From Burkholderia arboris (GTDB taxonomy: Bacteria; Pseudomonadota; Gammaproteobacteria; Burkholderiales; Burkholderiaceae), in the NCBI RefSeq assembly GCF_902499125.1, contig NZ_CABVPX010000054.1:1-33956 (forward strand): a DNA stretch of 33,956 nt. Reading direction: 5' to 3'. Positions 23,717-32,989 of the stretch are shown here, piece after piece. A model generated the notes under the pieces. That model was given only the letters and a program-made list of their open reading frames with translations. It ran no database searches and was not told where the DNA came from. The stretch's first letter is position 1; each line of letters begins with the position of its first letter. A program made the translations under genes and the position numbers.

Positions 23717-26584
23717 ATGAGCGACAACACGCTTGCGAAGAGCTTCGAGCCCCACACCATCGAGTCCCAATGGGGGCCGGAGTGGGAAAAACGCGGCTAT
23801 GCCGCCCCGGCATTCGATCCGTCCCGCCCCGATTTCGCGATCCAGTTGCCGCCGCCGAACGTGACGGGCACGCTGCACATGGGCCACGCGTTCAACCAGA
23901 CGATCATGGACGGCCTCGCCCGCTACCACCGGATGCTCGGCGAAAACACGCTGTGGGTGCCCGGCACCGACCACGCGGGGATCGCCACGCAGATCGTCGT
24001 CGAGCGCCAGCTCGACGCGCAGGGCGTGTCGCGCCACGACCTCGGCCGCGCGCCGTTCGTCGAGCGCGTGTGGGAATGGAAGGAGAAATCCGGTTCGACG
24101 ATCACGGGCCAGGTGCGCCGCCTCGGCGCGTCGACCGACTGGTCGCGCGAATACTTCACGATGGACGACAAGATGTCGGCCGCCGTGCGCGACGTGTTCG
24201 TCACCCTCCATGAACAGGGCCTGATCTACCGCGGCAAGCGCCTCGTCAACTGGGATCCGGTGCTGCTCACCGCGGTGTCGGATCTCGAAGTCGTCAGCGA
24301 AGAGGAAAACGGCCACCTGTGGCACATCCGCTACCCGCTCGTCGACGGTTCGGGCTCGCTGACGGTGGCCACCACGCGCCCCGAAACGATGCTCGGCGAC
24401 GTCGCGCTGATGGTCCACCCGGAAGACGAGCGCTATGCGCACCTGATCGGCAAGCTCGTCACGCTGCCGCTGACGGGCCGCGAGATCCCCGTGATCGCCG
24501 ACGACTACGTCGACCGCGAGTTCGGCACGGGCGTCGTGAAGGTCACGCCCGCACACGACTTCAACGACTACCAGGTCGGCCTGCGCCACTCGCTCGCGCC
24601 GATCGAGATCCTGACGCTCGACGCGAAGATCAACGACAACGGCCCCGAGCAGTATCGCGGCCTCGACCGCTTCGACGCGCGCAAGGCGATCGTCGCCGAC
24701 CTCGACGCGCAGGGCTTCCTCGACTCGGTGAAGCCGCACAAGCTGATGGTGCCGCGCGGCGACCGCACGGGCGTCGTGATCGAGCCGCTCCTGACGGACC
24801 AGTGGTTCGTCGCGATGACGAAGCCGGCACCGGAAGGCACGTTCCATCCGGGCAAGTCGATCACCGAGGTATCGCTCGACGTCGTGCGCGACGGCCAGAT
24901 CAAGTTCGTGCCGGAAAACTGGACGACGACCTACTACCAGTGGCTCGAGAACATCCAGGACTGGTGCATCTCGCGCCAGCTGTGGTGGGGCCACCAGATC
25001 CCCGCATGGTACGGCGAGAACGGCGAGGTATTCGTCGCGCGCAGCGAGGAAGACGCGCGCGCGAAGGCCGCCGCGCAAGGCTACACGGGTGCGCTGAAGC
25101 GCGACGAAGACGTGCTCGACACGTGGTTCTCGTCGGCGCTCGTGCCGTTCTCGTCGCTCGGCTGGCCGAACGAAACGCCTGAGCTGCAGCACTTCCTGCC
25201 GTCGTCGGTGCTCGTCACGGGCTTCGACATCATCTTCTTCTGGGTCGCCCGGATGGTGATGATGACCACGCACTTCACGGGCAAGGTGCCGTTCCACACC
25301 GTGTACATGCATGGCCTCGTGCGCGATGCCGAAGGCCAGAAGATGTCGAAGAGCAAGGGCAACACGCTCGATCCGATCGACATCGTCGACGGCGTCGACC
25401 TCGAGACGCTGGTCGCGAAACGCACCACCGGCCTGATGAACCCGAAGCAGGCCGCGACGATCGAGAAGAAGACGCGCAAGGAGTTCCCGGACGGCATTCC
25501 CGCGTTCGGCGCCGACGCGCTGCGCTTCACGATGGCGTCGATGGCGACGCTCGGCCGCAACGTGAACTTCGACCTCGCGCGCTGCGAAGGCTATCGCAAC
25601 TTCTGCAACAAGCTGTGGAACGCGACGCGCTTCGTGCTGATGAACTGCGAAGGCCACGACTGCGGCACCGACAAGCCGGAAGTGTGCGGCGCGGGCGACT
25701 GCGGCCCCGGCGGCTACCTCGATTTCTCGGCGGCCGACCGCTGGATCGTGTCGCTGCTGCAGCGCACCGAAGCCGACATCGCGAAGGGCTTCGCCGATTA
25801 CCGCTTCGACAACATCGCGACCAGCATCTACAAGTTCGTGTGGGACGAGTACTGCGACTGGTACCTCGAACTCGCGAAGGTGCAGATCCAGAACGGCACG
25901 CCGGAACAGCAGCGCGCGACGCGCCGCACGCTGCTGCGCGTGCTGGAAACGGTGCTGCGCCTCGCCCACCCGATCATCCCGTTCATCACCGAAGCGCTCT
26001 GGCAGAAGGTCGCGCCGCTCGCCGGCCGCTATCCGCAGGGCAAGACCGACGGCGAAGCGTCGCTGATGACGCAGCCGTATCCGGTCGCGAACCTGCAGAA
26101 GCTCGACGAGGCGTCCGAACAGTGGGCAGCCGACCTGAAGGCGATCGTCGACGCATGCCGCAACCTGCGCGGCGAAATGAACCTGTCGCCGGCGACCAAG
26201 GTGCCGCTGCTCGCCGCCGGCGATGCCGAGCGCCTGCGCTCGTTCGCGCCGTACGTCCAGGCGCTCGCGCGCCTGTCGGAAGTGCAGATCCTCGCGGACG
26301 AAGCGACGCTCGACAAGGAAGCGCACGGTGCGCCGATCGCGATCGTCGGCCCGAACAAGCTGGTGCTGAAGGTGGAAATCGACGTCGCGGCCGAACGCGA
26401 GCGCCTGTCGAAGGAAATCGCGCGCCTGACCGGCGAGATCGCGAAGTGCAACGCGAAGCTCGGCAACGAGGCGTTCGTCGCGAAAGCGCCGCCGGCCGTG
26501 GTCGAACAGGAGCAGAAACGCGTCGCGGAATTCCAGAGCACGCTCGAAAAACTGCGTGCGCAGCTCGATCGGTTGCCTGCGTAA
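23717..26584 (+). CDS. valS: Valyl-tRNA synthetase
   Basis: This 955-residue class Ia synthetase charges tRNA-Val. The HIGH motif is HMGH (residues 54-57) after PPPNVTGTL, and the KMSKS motif is KMSKSKGN (from residue 542). The CP1 editing domain carries TTRPETMLGDVALMVHPED and GTGVVKVTPAHDFNDY, which removes mischarged threonine. The anticodon-binding domain begins near residue 670. The C-terminal coiled coil (about 890-955, with ERERLSKEIARLTGEIAKCN) is the tRNA-arm domain of ValRS. The length is normal. ATG 23717 begins MSDNTLAKSFEPHTIE, typical of the family. No terminator separates it from galU, although galU has its own -10. Confidence 0.98.
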   Translation: MSDNTLAKSFEPHTIESQWGPEWEKRGYAAPAFDPSRPDFAIQLPPPNVTGTLHMGHAFNQTIMDGLARYHRMLGENTLWVPGTDHAGIATQIVVERQLDAQGVSRHDLGRAPFVERVWEWKEKSGSTITGQVRRLGASTDWSREYFTMDDKMSAAVRDVFVTLHEQGLIYRGKRLVNWDPVLLTAVSDLEVVSEEENGHLWHIRYPLVDGSGSLTVATTRPETMLGDVALMVHPEDERYAHLIGKLVTLPLTGREIPVIADDYVDREFGTGVVKVTPAHDFNDYQVGLRHSLAPIEILTLDAKINDNGPEQYRGLDRFDARKAIVADLDAQGFLDSVKPHKLMVPRGDRTGVVIEPLLTDQWFVAMTKPAPEGTFHPGKSITEVSLDVVRDGQIKFVPENWTTTYYQWLENIQDWCISRQLWWGHQIPAWYGENGEVFVARSEEDARAKAAAQGYTGALKRDEDVLDTWFSSALVPFSSLGWPNETPELQHFLPSSVLVTGFDIIFFWVARMVMMTTHFTGKVPFHTVYMHGLVRDAEGQKMSKSKGNTLDPIDIVDGVDLETLVAKRTTGLMNPKQAATIEKKTRKEFPDGIPAFGADALRFTMASMATLGRNVNFDLARCEGYRNFCNKLWNATRFVLMNCEGHDCGTDKPEVCGAGDCGPGGYLDFSAADRWIVSLLQRTEADIAKGFADYRFDNIATSIYKFVWDEYCDWYLELAKVQIQNGTPEQQRATRRTLLRVLETVLRLAHPIIPFITEALWQKVAPLAGRYPQGKTDGEASLMTQPYPVANLQKLDEASEQWAADLKAIVDACRNLRGEMNLSPATKVPLLAAGDAERLRSFAPYVQALARLSEVQILADEATLDKEAHGAPIAIVGPNKLVLKVEIDVAAERERLSKEIARLTGEIAKCNAKLGNEAFVAKAPPAVVEQEQKRVAEFQSTLEKLRAQLDRLPA

Positions 26585-26610
26585 CAAAGGGTAAGGTCGT
26601 TTGCGTTCAC

Positions 26611-26616
26611 TATAAT
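26611..26616 (+). promoter_or_regulatory. Candidate -10 element of galU
   Basis: A perfect TATAAT lies 27 bases after the valS stop and 56 bases before the galU ATG. No good -35 is present at 16-18 base spacing. Confidence 0.5.
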
Positions 26617-26671
26617 GCGAACGTGAACATAGACCGTCTGACAAGTCGATTACAGGAATAAAGGTTCGATC

Positions 26672-27556
26672 ATGTTGAAAGTCACCAAGGCGGTATTCCC
26701 CGTTGCCGGTCTCGGCACGCGGTTCCTCCCGGCAACTAAGGCGAGCCCGAAGGAAATGCTGCCGGTCGTCGACAAGCCGCTGATCCAGTACGCTGTCGAG
26801 GAAGCGATCGCCGCCGGCATCACCGAGATGATCTTCGTCACCGGGCGCAGCAAGCGGGCGATCGAGGATCACTTCGACAAGTCGTACGAGGTCGAGGCCG
26901 AACTCGAAGCGCGCGGCAAGGAAAAGCTGCTCGAACTCGTGCGCAGCATCAAGCCGAGTCACGTCGACTGCTTCTACGTGCGCCAGCCGGAAGCGCTCGG
27001 CCTCGGTCATGCGGTGCTGTGCGCGGAGAAGCTCGTCGCCGACAACCCGTTCGCGGTGATCCTCGCCGACGACCTGCTCGACGGCAACCCGCCGGTCATG
27101 AAGCAGATGGTCGACGTGTTCGACCACTATCACAGCTCGGTGATCGGCGTCGAAGAGATCCCGCCGTCGGAAACGAAGTCGTACGGGATCGTCGACGGCA
27201 AGGAATGGGAAGAGTCGATCGTCAAGATGTCGGCGATCGTCGAGAAGCCGGCGCCGGAAGTCGCGCCGTCGAACCTCGGCGTGGTCGGCCGCTACATCCT
27301 GAAGCCGCGGATCTTCGAGCACCTGCGTGCGCTGAAGCCCGGTGCGGGCGGCGAGCTGCAGCTCACCGACGCGATCCAGGCGCTGCTCGCCGACGAACAG
27401 GTGCTGGCCTACAAGTATCAGGGCACGCGCTACGACTGCGGCAGCAAGCTCGGCTACCTGAAGGCGACGGTCGAATTCGCGCTGCGCCACCCGGAAGTCA
27501 GCGCCGAATTCGACGCGTACCTGCGCACGCGCGGCGGCACGCAACCGGCCGCCTGA
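26672..27556 (+). CDS. galU: UTP-glucose-1-phosphate uridylyltransferase
   Basis: This 294-residue enzyme makes UDP-glucose from UTP and glucose-1-phosphate, the precursor for LPS core, exopolysaccharide and trehalose synthesis. The nucleotide-binding signature is VFPVAGLGTRFLPATKASPK (residues 8-27), followed by EMLPVVDKPLIQY. Further family motifs are FYVRQPEALGLGHAVLCAE, ADDLLDG and LGVVGRYILKPRIFEHL. The length is normal. AAGG (26661-26664) lies seven bases before the ATG. It is downstream of valS on the same strand with its own -10 element. Confidence 0.97.
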   Translation: MLKVTKAVFPVAGLGTRFLPATKASPKEMLPVVDKPLIQYAVEEAIAAGITEMIFVTGRSKRAIEDHFDKSYEVEAELEARGKEKLLELVRSIKPSHVDCFYVRQPEALGLGHAVLCAEKLVADNPFAVILADDLLDGNPPVMKQMVDVFDHYHSSVIGVEEIPPSETKSYGIVDGKEWEESIVKMSAIVEKPAPEVAPSNLGVVGRYILKPRIFEHLRALKPGAGGELQLTDAIQALLADEQVLAYKYQGTRYDCGSKLGYLKATVEFALRHPEVSAEFDAYLRTRGGTQPAA

Positions 27557-27608
27557 ACGCGGCAAGGGCTCGCCCCGGCGGGCCCGCCCTCACCACACCG
27601 GCCGGCGC

Positions 27609-28223
27609 TCAGCGCGTTTCGGCCGGCTTCACCGAGACGACGCCCGGCATCCCGCCCGCGTCGTCTTTTTTCGTCTTGACGAGCCAGCCGCTACCGTCGC
27701 CGAACGGCACCTTCGCGAGCGCGCTCTTCACGAGTGCGGGCGCGGCCTGCTGCGTGCCGGGGTCGCGATCGCGCAGCGCGGCCGACACGCGATAGACGTC
27801 GGCGCCCGATTTCGCATCGACGAAACGCAGCGTCAGCACATGGCGGTACACACGGCCCATGAACGGCAGCGCGAACGGCGCCGGCCCGTCGACCGTCACG
27901 CAGGCGCTGCTCGCGGCGCCGCACCGGTCGGCGCTCGTCGCGACCGACGCCGGCTGCGTCGCGTAAGCGATCGACAGCCGGTAGCGTGCGTCCTTGAGCG
28001 ACTGCGCGTCGAAGCCGCGGTGCGCGAGTTCGTCGCGCACCAGCGTTTCGATCTGCCGGTACTCGGCATCGCCCGCCTGCGCGGCCGTCCGCGCGAATTC
28101 GTAGCCGTGCGCACCGGATGCAAATGCATTCGGCTGCCCGACCGCGCTCACGCCGCTCGTCACGCCGGCGCAACCCGTCAACAGCGACACCGCCAGCGCG
28201 GCCGCTGCCCATTCCTTTCTCAT
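27609..28223 (-). CDS. DUF4136-type outer lipoprotein
   Basis: This 204-residue protein has a classic lipoprotein signal (MRKEWAAAALAVSLLTGC, lipidated Cys18; residue 19 is Ala, favouring outer-membrane sorting). The mature part resembles DUF4136 proteins: YEFARTAAQAGDAEYRQIE, LVRDELAHRGF and the later YRHVLTLRFVDAKSG. The function is unknown. ATG 28223 with GGGGA upstream is preferred over TTG 28235. It follows the histidine kinase with a 37-base gap and no terminator, so it is likely the last gene of the sensory operon. It could serve as an envelope component that is sensed or regulated; that is inference. Confidence 0.82.
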   Translation of the reverse strand: MRKEWAAAALAVSLLTGCAGVTSGVSAVGQPNAFASGAHGYEFARTAAQAGDAEYRQIETLVRDELAHRGFDAQSLKDARYRLSIAYATQPASVATSADRCGAASSACVTVDGPAPFALPFMGRVYRHVLTLRFVDAKSGADVYRVSAALRDRDPGTQQAAPALVKSALAKVPFGDGSGWLVKTKKDDAGGMPGVVSVKPAETR

Positions 28224-28260
28224 GGCTTTCCCCAAATGCCTGCCGTCGTGCCCGGCCCTG

Positions 28261-30648
28261 TCAGGCGGACGGCTCGTCGATCGCGGGCAGCGACACCGTC
28301 ACCGCGGTGCCGACACCCACTTCGCTGTCGACCGACACGCTGCCCCCATGGCGCGTGACGACCGTCTTCACGAACGCCATGCCGAGCCCGGAACCCGAAA
28401 TTTCGGGCCGCTCGCCGGCATGGAATCGCTTGAAACGCTCGAACAGATGCCGCTGATCTTCCGGCGCAATGCCGTATCCCTGATCGCGAATCGTACAGAA
28501 CAACCGCTTCGACGCGTGCTCGACCGTCAGCGTACACGTGATCACCGTGTTGGACGGACTGTATTTGACCGCGTTGTTCAGCAGGTTCACAAAGGCGCGC
28601 GTGATCAGCGAGCGGTCCGCGCGCACCCAGCACATGTCGGTGCCGACGCCGGTCTCGACGCGGATATGCTTCGCCTGCGCCTGCGGCCACACCTCGTCGC
28701 TCGCATCGATCAGCACGTCGACGAGGCTCGTGATCTCGAGCTGGTAGACCTGCGACTCGGCGCGCGCCAGTTGCACGAACTCGTCGGCAAGCGACAGCGC
28801 GCGATGCGCATAGCGCTCGATCCGCGCGAGCAGCGCGCGCACCGCATCGGTCTCGACGCGGTCGCGCTCGATCTCGACGAGCGCGAGGATCGACGACTGC
28901 GGCGAGCGCATGTCGTGCGACAGCAGGTGCAGCGCTTCCTCGCGCTGCCGCTCGGCCGCGTGCAGCTCGGTCACGTCGACGAGGCCGGCGATCCAGCCCG
29001 TCACCCGGCCCTGCGCGTTCGTACACGCCGCGTAGCGTAACAGATGGTCGAGCCCGTCGCGATCGCGCACCTCGATGCCGCGCGCCATCGCATCGTGCTC
29101 GGCCTCGAGCGTCGGGTCGAGCACGGCCGGCCAGTGCTCGCGAATCGCCGCGTCGTGCTCGGCATTGCCGTCGACCGTCTTCATGAACGTCAGCTCGCCG
29201 AGCGCGGTGCGCAACGGCCGCCCTTCCGGCAGCGGCAGCGCGAGCCGCGAGCCGTAGCGCTTCGCCGCATGGTTCGCGATCAGCACGGTGCCGGCGAGGT
29301 CGGTCACGAAGATCGGCTCGGGCATGCTGTCGAGGCTGTCCCACACGAAGCGCTTCATGTCCTGCACGCGCTGCGCGGCCTGTGCCATCAGCGCCATCTG
29401 CCGCTCCAGCACATCGCCGCCGACACTGCGCGTGCGCGGCGCCTCGGGCAGCAGGTGCGGCTCGTCGGCGAGCCGCTGCAGCTCGCGGCGCAGGTACGAC
29501 ATCGTCATCTCGAGGCGCCGCCAGTTCCAGATCGGGTAGACGGCGACCAGCCCGAAGATCGCGGGGGCCGGCGACAACCAGATGCGCGCCTCGAACAGCA
29601 GCGCCAGGCTCGCCACGACGGCAAGCGCGGCCAGACTCAGGGTCAGCAGCAGCGAGCGCCACGGCGACAGCATCAGGAAGCCGCCGAGCAGTACGGCGAG
29701 CGGCAGCAGCGACGCGATGAACAGCCCCACGCGCGATGCGGGCGAGATCGCGCTGCCGGTCGCCAGCATGTCGAGCACGTTCGCATGGATATAGACGCCG
29801 GCAAGCGGGCCGAACTCGCCGGATACCGGCGTCGCGAAGCGGTCGTACAGCCCGGACGCCGTCACGCCGACGACGACGATCTTGCCGCGCAGCGCGTCGG
29901 GCTTCACGCGCCCTTCGAGCACGTCGTCGAACGACAGCGTCGGATACGCGGGCGTGTTGCGGCTGAACGGAATCAGGTAGCGGGCCTCGCCGGCCGCGTC
30001 GCGCGACAGGTCGTGCGCGTTCGGGCCGGGCGTGCCGCCGACCGGATGCAGCCGGCCGGCCTGGATTGCGCGGTACACGGGCACCATCAGTTGCGGCCAG
30101 CGCACGCGGCCGTCGCTTTCGAACAGCGCGACACTGCGCACGATGCCGTCGCGATCGACTTCGAGATTGATGTGACCGAGCCCCGTCGCGCGCGCCGCGA
30201 GCGCGGCGACCGGCGGATCGACGGACCGGGTGCCGTCCTCCTGCTCCGGGCTCAGCAGCACCGGCAGGAAGGTCGGCACATGGCTCATCGCGTCCGCGAA
30301 CGCGCGATCCTCCGGCGACGGTTCGGTAAACAGCACGTCGTAGACGACCGCCGCCGGCTGCGCGCGCGCCAGGGTGTCGAGCAGCCGCGCATGCACGTCG
30401 CGCGGCCACGGCCAGCGGCCGAGCGCGGACACGCTCTGGTTGTCGATGTCGACCACCACCACGTCGGGCGACAGCGGCAGGCTGCGCAGCATCAGCAGCC
30501 GGTCGTAGATCAGCCCGTCGACGCTCGACGACAGCCGGCCGAGCGCGCACACGAGGATCACCGCGATCCCGAGGCAGCCGATCGCGATCCACTCGATCAG
30601 GAAGCGGCGGCCGAGCCGCCGCCGCGGGGAAACGGAGTCGGGTTTCAT
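28261..30648 (-). CDS. CHASE2-PAS sensor histidine kinase
   Basis: This 795-residue membrane kinase has TM1 at about residues 17-37 and a large extracytoplasmic CHASE2 domain at about 40-300 (YDRLLMLRSLPLSPDVVVVD, RWPWPRDVHARLLD, KIVVVGVTASGLYDRFATPV). Three closely spaced TMs follow at about 306-327, 332-352 and 360-376. A coiled linker, a PAS domain (about 438-560), a HisKA domain with phosphoacceptor His578 (LLSHDMRSP) and an HATPase domain come next. The HATPase has its N box near 688-692, G1 DQGYGIAP at 722 and G2 GSGLGMAF at 752. It should autophosphorylate and pass phosphate to the OmpR-type regulator encoded two genes upstream. It lies 10 bases after the LysM-FecR gene. The signal is unknown. 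Confidence 0.93.
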   Translation of the reverse strand: MKPDSVSPRRRLGRRFLIEWIAIGCLGIAVILVCALGRLSSSVDGLIYDRLLMLRSLPLSPDVVVVDIDNQSVSALGRWPWPRDVHARLLDTLARAQPAAVVYDVLFTEPSPEDRAFADAMSHVPTFLPVLLSPEQEDGTRSVDPPVAALAARATGLGHINLEVDRDGIVRSVALFESDGRVRWPQLMVPVYRAIQAGRLHPVGGTPGPNAHDLSRDAAGEARYLIPFSRNTPAYPTLSFDDVLEGRVKPDALRGKIVVVGVTASGLYDRFATPVSGEFGPLAGVYIHANVLDMLATGSAISPASRVGLFIASLLPLAVLLGGFLMLSPWRSLLLTLSLAALAVVASLALLFEARIWLSPAPAIFGLVAVYPIWNWRRLEMTMSYLRRELQRLADEPHLLPEAPRTRSVGGDVLERQMALMAQAAQRVQDMKRFVWDSLDSMPEPIFVTDLAGTVLIANHAAKRYGSRLALPLPEGRPLRTALGELTFMKTVDGNAEHDAAIREHWPAVLDPTLEAEHDAMARGIEVRDRDGLDHLLRYAACTNAQGRVTGWIAGLVDVTELHAAERQREEALHLLSHDMRSPQSSILALVEIERDRVETDAVRALLARIERYAHRALSLADEFVQLARAESQVYQLEITSLVDVLIDASDEVWPQAQAKHIRVETGVGTDMCWVRADRSLITRAFVNLLNNAVKYSPSNTVITCTLTVEHASKRLFCTIRDQGYGIAPEDQRHLFERFKRFHAGERPEISGSGLGMAFVKTVVTRHGGSVSVDSEVGVGTAVTVSLPAIDEPSA

Positions 30649-30658
30649 GCGCCGCGGG

Positions 30659-32020
30659 TCAGCGCGACAGCGTGAACGCGCTGACCGGACTGGTCTTCTC
30701 GTAGAACTTGCCGCCTTCGAATTCCTCGACGGTCACGGCCCAGAAATAGTCGCCCGGCGGCAGATGCGCGACGGTGAGCTGGCGCGCATGCAGGCCGACC
30801 TGGTCGACGACCGGCGCACTCAGGTCCTTCGAGCGCGACAGCACGAACCGGTAGCGCGCATCCTTGCCCGAACCGTTCGGCGACCAGCGGAACTCGTATC
30901 CGCCGGCGCCTTGCGACGCGCTCGCGTCGAGGCCCATCACACGGCGCTCGAACGCGTAGGTCCGCGGGCGCCCCTCGAGGCCGTTCGCATCGATCGCGGC
31001 GATCCGCACGAAGTAGTTCCCGTTCGGCACGTCGCGGAACACCGCGCGCGGCGAATCGGTGCGGGTTTCGCGGAACAGGTCGAGCAGCCCCGCGTCGTGC
31101 GCGAGCTGCACGCGATATGCATGCGCCTGCGCGAGCGGTGCGACGTCGAACGCGACGTCGGGCTCGTCCTGCACCTTGTCCGGATGCGCGAGCGCGGGCG
31201 CGGCCAGCAGCTCGACGGGCGCGCCAACCGCGCCGGACGACGTCGCGACGCTGCCGAAATTCGCGTGCACGAGCGTCGGATCGGCCGCCTGCCGGCCGCC
31301 TGCGACGCCGACGGTGCCGTCGAGCACTTCGACGCGCGTCAATGCATTGCCGGCCGCGTCGTAGTTCACGCGAAAGTGCGTGCCGCGCACGCCGGCCACG
31401 ACCGACGGCGAGCGGATCTGGAAGCGGTCGTCGCGTTTCTTCAAATGGGTGACTTCACTGTCGACCGAGCCGCGCGTGAGTTCGAATTCGCGATCGAGCG
31501 TGCCGGTCAGCACGGTGCGGCGCAGCGACTTCAGGTCGAGCTGGCTGTCGGGCGGCAGGCTCATGTGCGTGCCGTCGGCCAGCTCCAGCGTCACGAAGCC
31601 GTTCGGGCCCGTGCGCACGCGATCGCCTTCGGCGAGCGTCGCATCGTTCGCGAGCGGCGCGTAGGCGTCGCCGGACGCGCGTTCCGCCGTGCCCTGCACC
31701 GCGATCACGCGCGCGGTGAGCTTTTCCTTGCGCAGGCGCGCGACCGGCAGCTTCAGCGCGATGCCGGGCTGCAGGTGCTTCGGCGCCGGCACGCCGTTGA
31801 TCTGCTGAAGCAGTTGCCAGTCGTCCGCACCCTGCAGGTAGCGCGCGGCGACGTCGTACAGCGTGTCGCCCGCCTGCGTGCGATAGACGACCATCTTGCC
31901 CGCGGCGGCAGGCGGCTGTGCCGCGGCCTGCTGCGCGGCGAACGCAACCGCGACCGCGCACGCCGCGCGCAGCGCCGCCGTGCGCAGGTTTGCCGTGCGC
32001 TGCGTGATTCGCGTGGTCAC
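30659..32020 (-). CDS. Secreted LysM-FecR domain protein
   Basis: This 453-residue exported protein has a signal peptide of about residues 1-34 (ending AAQQAAAQ). A LysM peptidoglycan-binding domain lies at about 44-91 (VVYRTQAGDTLYDVAARYLQ). A FecR domain spans about 133-240 (GDRVRTGPNGFVTLELADGT, then RSPSVVAGVRGTHFRV). Two fibronectin/Ig-like modules end the protein (about 285-355 and 375-453; GNYFVRIAAIDANGLEG and PGDYFWAVTVEEFEGGKF). Start GTG 32020 overlaps the response-regulator stop (GTGA), with GGGAG seven bases upstream. In classic systems FecR is membrane-anchored and controls an ECF sigma factor; here there is no membrane anchor and no sigma gene. Inference: a wall-bound periplasmic partner of the CHASE2 kinase. 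Confidence 0.9.
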   Translation of the reverse strand: MTTRITQRTANLRTAALRAACAVAVAFAAQQAAAQPPAAAGKMVVYRTQAGDTLYDVAARYLQGADDWQLLQQINGVPAPKHLQPGIALKLPVARLRKEKLTARVIAVQGTAERASGDAYAPLANDATLAEGDRVRTGPNGFVTLELADGTHMSLPPDSQLDLKSLRRTVLTGTLDREFELTRGSVDSEVTHLKKRDDRFQIRSPSVVAGVRGTHFRVNYDAAGNALTRVEVLDGTVGVAGGRQAADPTLVHANFGSVATSSGAVGAPVELLAAPALAHPDKVQDEPDVAFDVAPLAQAHAYRVQLAHDAGLLDLFRETRTDSPRAVFRDVPNGNYFVRIAAIDANGLEGRPRTYAFERRVMGLDASASQGAGGYEFRWSPNGSGKDARYRFVLSRSKDLSAPVVDQVGLHARQLTVAHLPPGDYFWAVTVEEFEGGKFYEKTSPVSAFTLSR

Positions 32021-32721
32021 TCCGGTTCTCCCTGGCCAACCCGTTCGAGCCGGTAGCCGTACCCGTAGATCGGCGCCAGACGGTAGCCGTTCTCGGGCCG
32101 CAGGCCGAGCTTGGTGCGCAGCATCGAAATGTGCGTATCCATCGTGCGCGACGGAATGTCGGTCGCCTGCTTCCACACGAGATCGAGAATGTGCGCGCGC
32201 GACAGCGGCCGGTCGAGATGCTGGAACAGCAGCAGCGCGAGTTCGAATTCCTTTTGCGTGAGGCTCACGGCCTTGTCGCCGACGTACGCCTGCTTCAGGT
32301 TCACGTCGAAACGGAACTGATCGAATTCGCGGACCGTCGCCTCGGCATTGACCGGATACGCGCGACGCAGCAGCGAGCCGATGCGCGCGCGCAGGATCGG
32401 GCCCGACACGGGCTTGACCACGTAGTCGTCGGCGCCGGCGTTGAGGATCTGCGTGATCCCCGCCTCGTCGTCGCGGCTCGTCATGAAGATGATCGGCAGG
32501 CTGTGCTCGGTCTGGTTGGCACGCACCCACTTGAGCACTTCCTCGCCGGACATGTCGGGTACGTTCCAGTCGAGCACCAGCAGATCGAACGTCTCGCGCT
32601 GCAGACGCTTCTTCAGGGCCTTGCCTTCCTTGAACGCATAGCACGTATGGCCAACGGCCGTCAGCGTTTGACTGACGAAATCCGTCTGGGCCGGATCGTC
32701 ATCCAGTACAGCAATTCTCAT
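32017..32721 (-). CDS. OmpR-family response regulator
   Basis: This 234-residue regulator has a receiver domain (residues 1-118) with acidic Asp8-Asp9, phosphoacceptor Asp51 (VLDWNVPDMSG), Thr81 and Lys103. A C-terminal winged-helix DNA-binding domain (about 130-228) follows, with LTQKEFELALLLFQHLDRPL, SRTMDTHISMLRTKLGL and YGYGYRLE. It should be phosphorylated by the CHASE2 kinase encoded in the same operon. ATG 32721 is the family-consistent start. It heads the operon and its stop overlaps the LysM-FecR GTG start. A possible operator lies about 180 bases upstream. Confidence 0.95.
   Translation of the reverse strand: MRIAVLDDDPAQTDFVSQTLTAVGHTCYAFKEGKALKKRLQRETFDLLVLDWNVPDMSGEEVLKWVRANQTEHSLPIIFMTSRDDEAGITQILNAGADDYVVKPVSGPILRARIGSLLRRAYPVNAEATVREFDQFRFDVNLKQAYVGDKAVSLTQKEFELALLLFQHLDRPLSRAHILDLVWKQATDIPSRTMDTHISMLRTKLGLRPENGYRLAPIYGYGYRLERVGQGEPE
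32028..32032 (-). promoter_or_regulatory. Ribosome binding site deciding the GTG start of the LysM-FecR gene
   Basis: GGGAG on the minus strand lies seven bases before GTG 32018-32020. It is inside the end of the response-regulator gene and fixes the GTGA coupling. Confidence 0.75.
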
Positions 32722-32900
32722 AGCACCCCGCAAATCGAAAGCGATTCGTCCATTCAGCTCCCGCGCCTGCCCCCGGCCGCGCAGCACGCACGCGGCATCC
32801 GGATATCGGCCGGAGAGCCGTCGTTCGCCGTTCGCGCCACCTGCGCAAACCGGCGACCCCGGCTAAATATCTCAAAAACGGGGCACGGACGAACCGGCGA

Positions 32901-32921
32901 TTTCATCATAGTAGTATGAAA
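32901..32921. promoter_or_regulatory. Candidate operator upstream of the sensory operon
   Basis: TTTCAT (32901-32906) and ATGAAA (32916-32921) form a 6-bp inverted repeat with a nine-base spacer in the only AT-rich patch of the 268-base region before the response-regulator gene. A minus-strand TATGAT within it could be a -10 element, with TTCTTG 16 bases upstream. Autoregulation is an inference. Confidence 0.4.
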
Positions 32922-32989
32922 TTCGCCAAGAAATTGCGCGGACTATCGTCCTTTCTTCGAATAATCCTTTCTGTTGCGCAATCGGACGC

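Noticed and set aside
23690..27565. A 1291-codon open frame on the minus strand opposite valS and galU
   Set aside because: It is an antisense shadow of two certain genes. Its composition is Arg/Val/Asp/His-rich without any domain, as expected from GC-rich third positions.
30659..32020. FecR protein as part of an iron-siderophore signalling system
   Set aside because: No ECF sigma factor, TonB receptor or membrane anchor is present; the neighbours form a two-component system.
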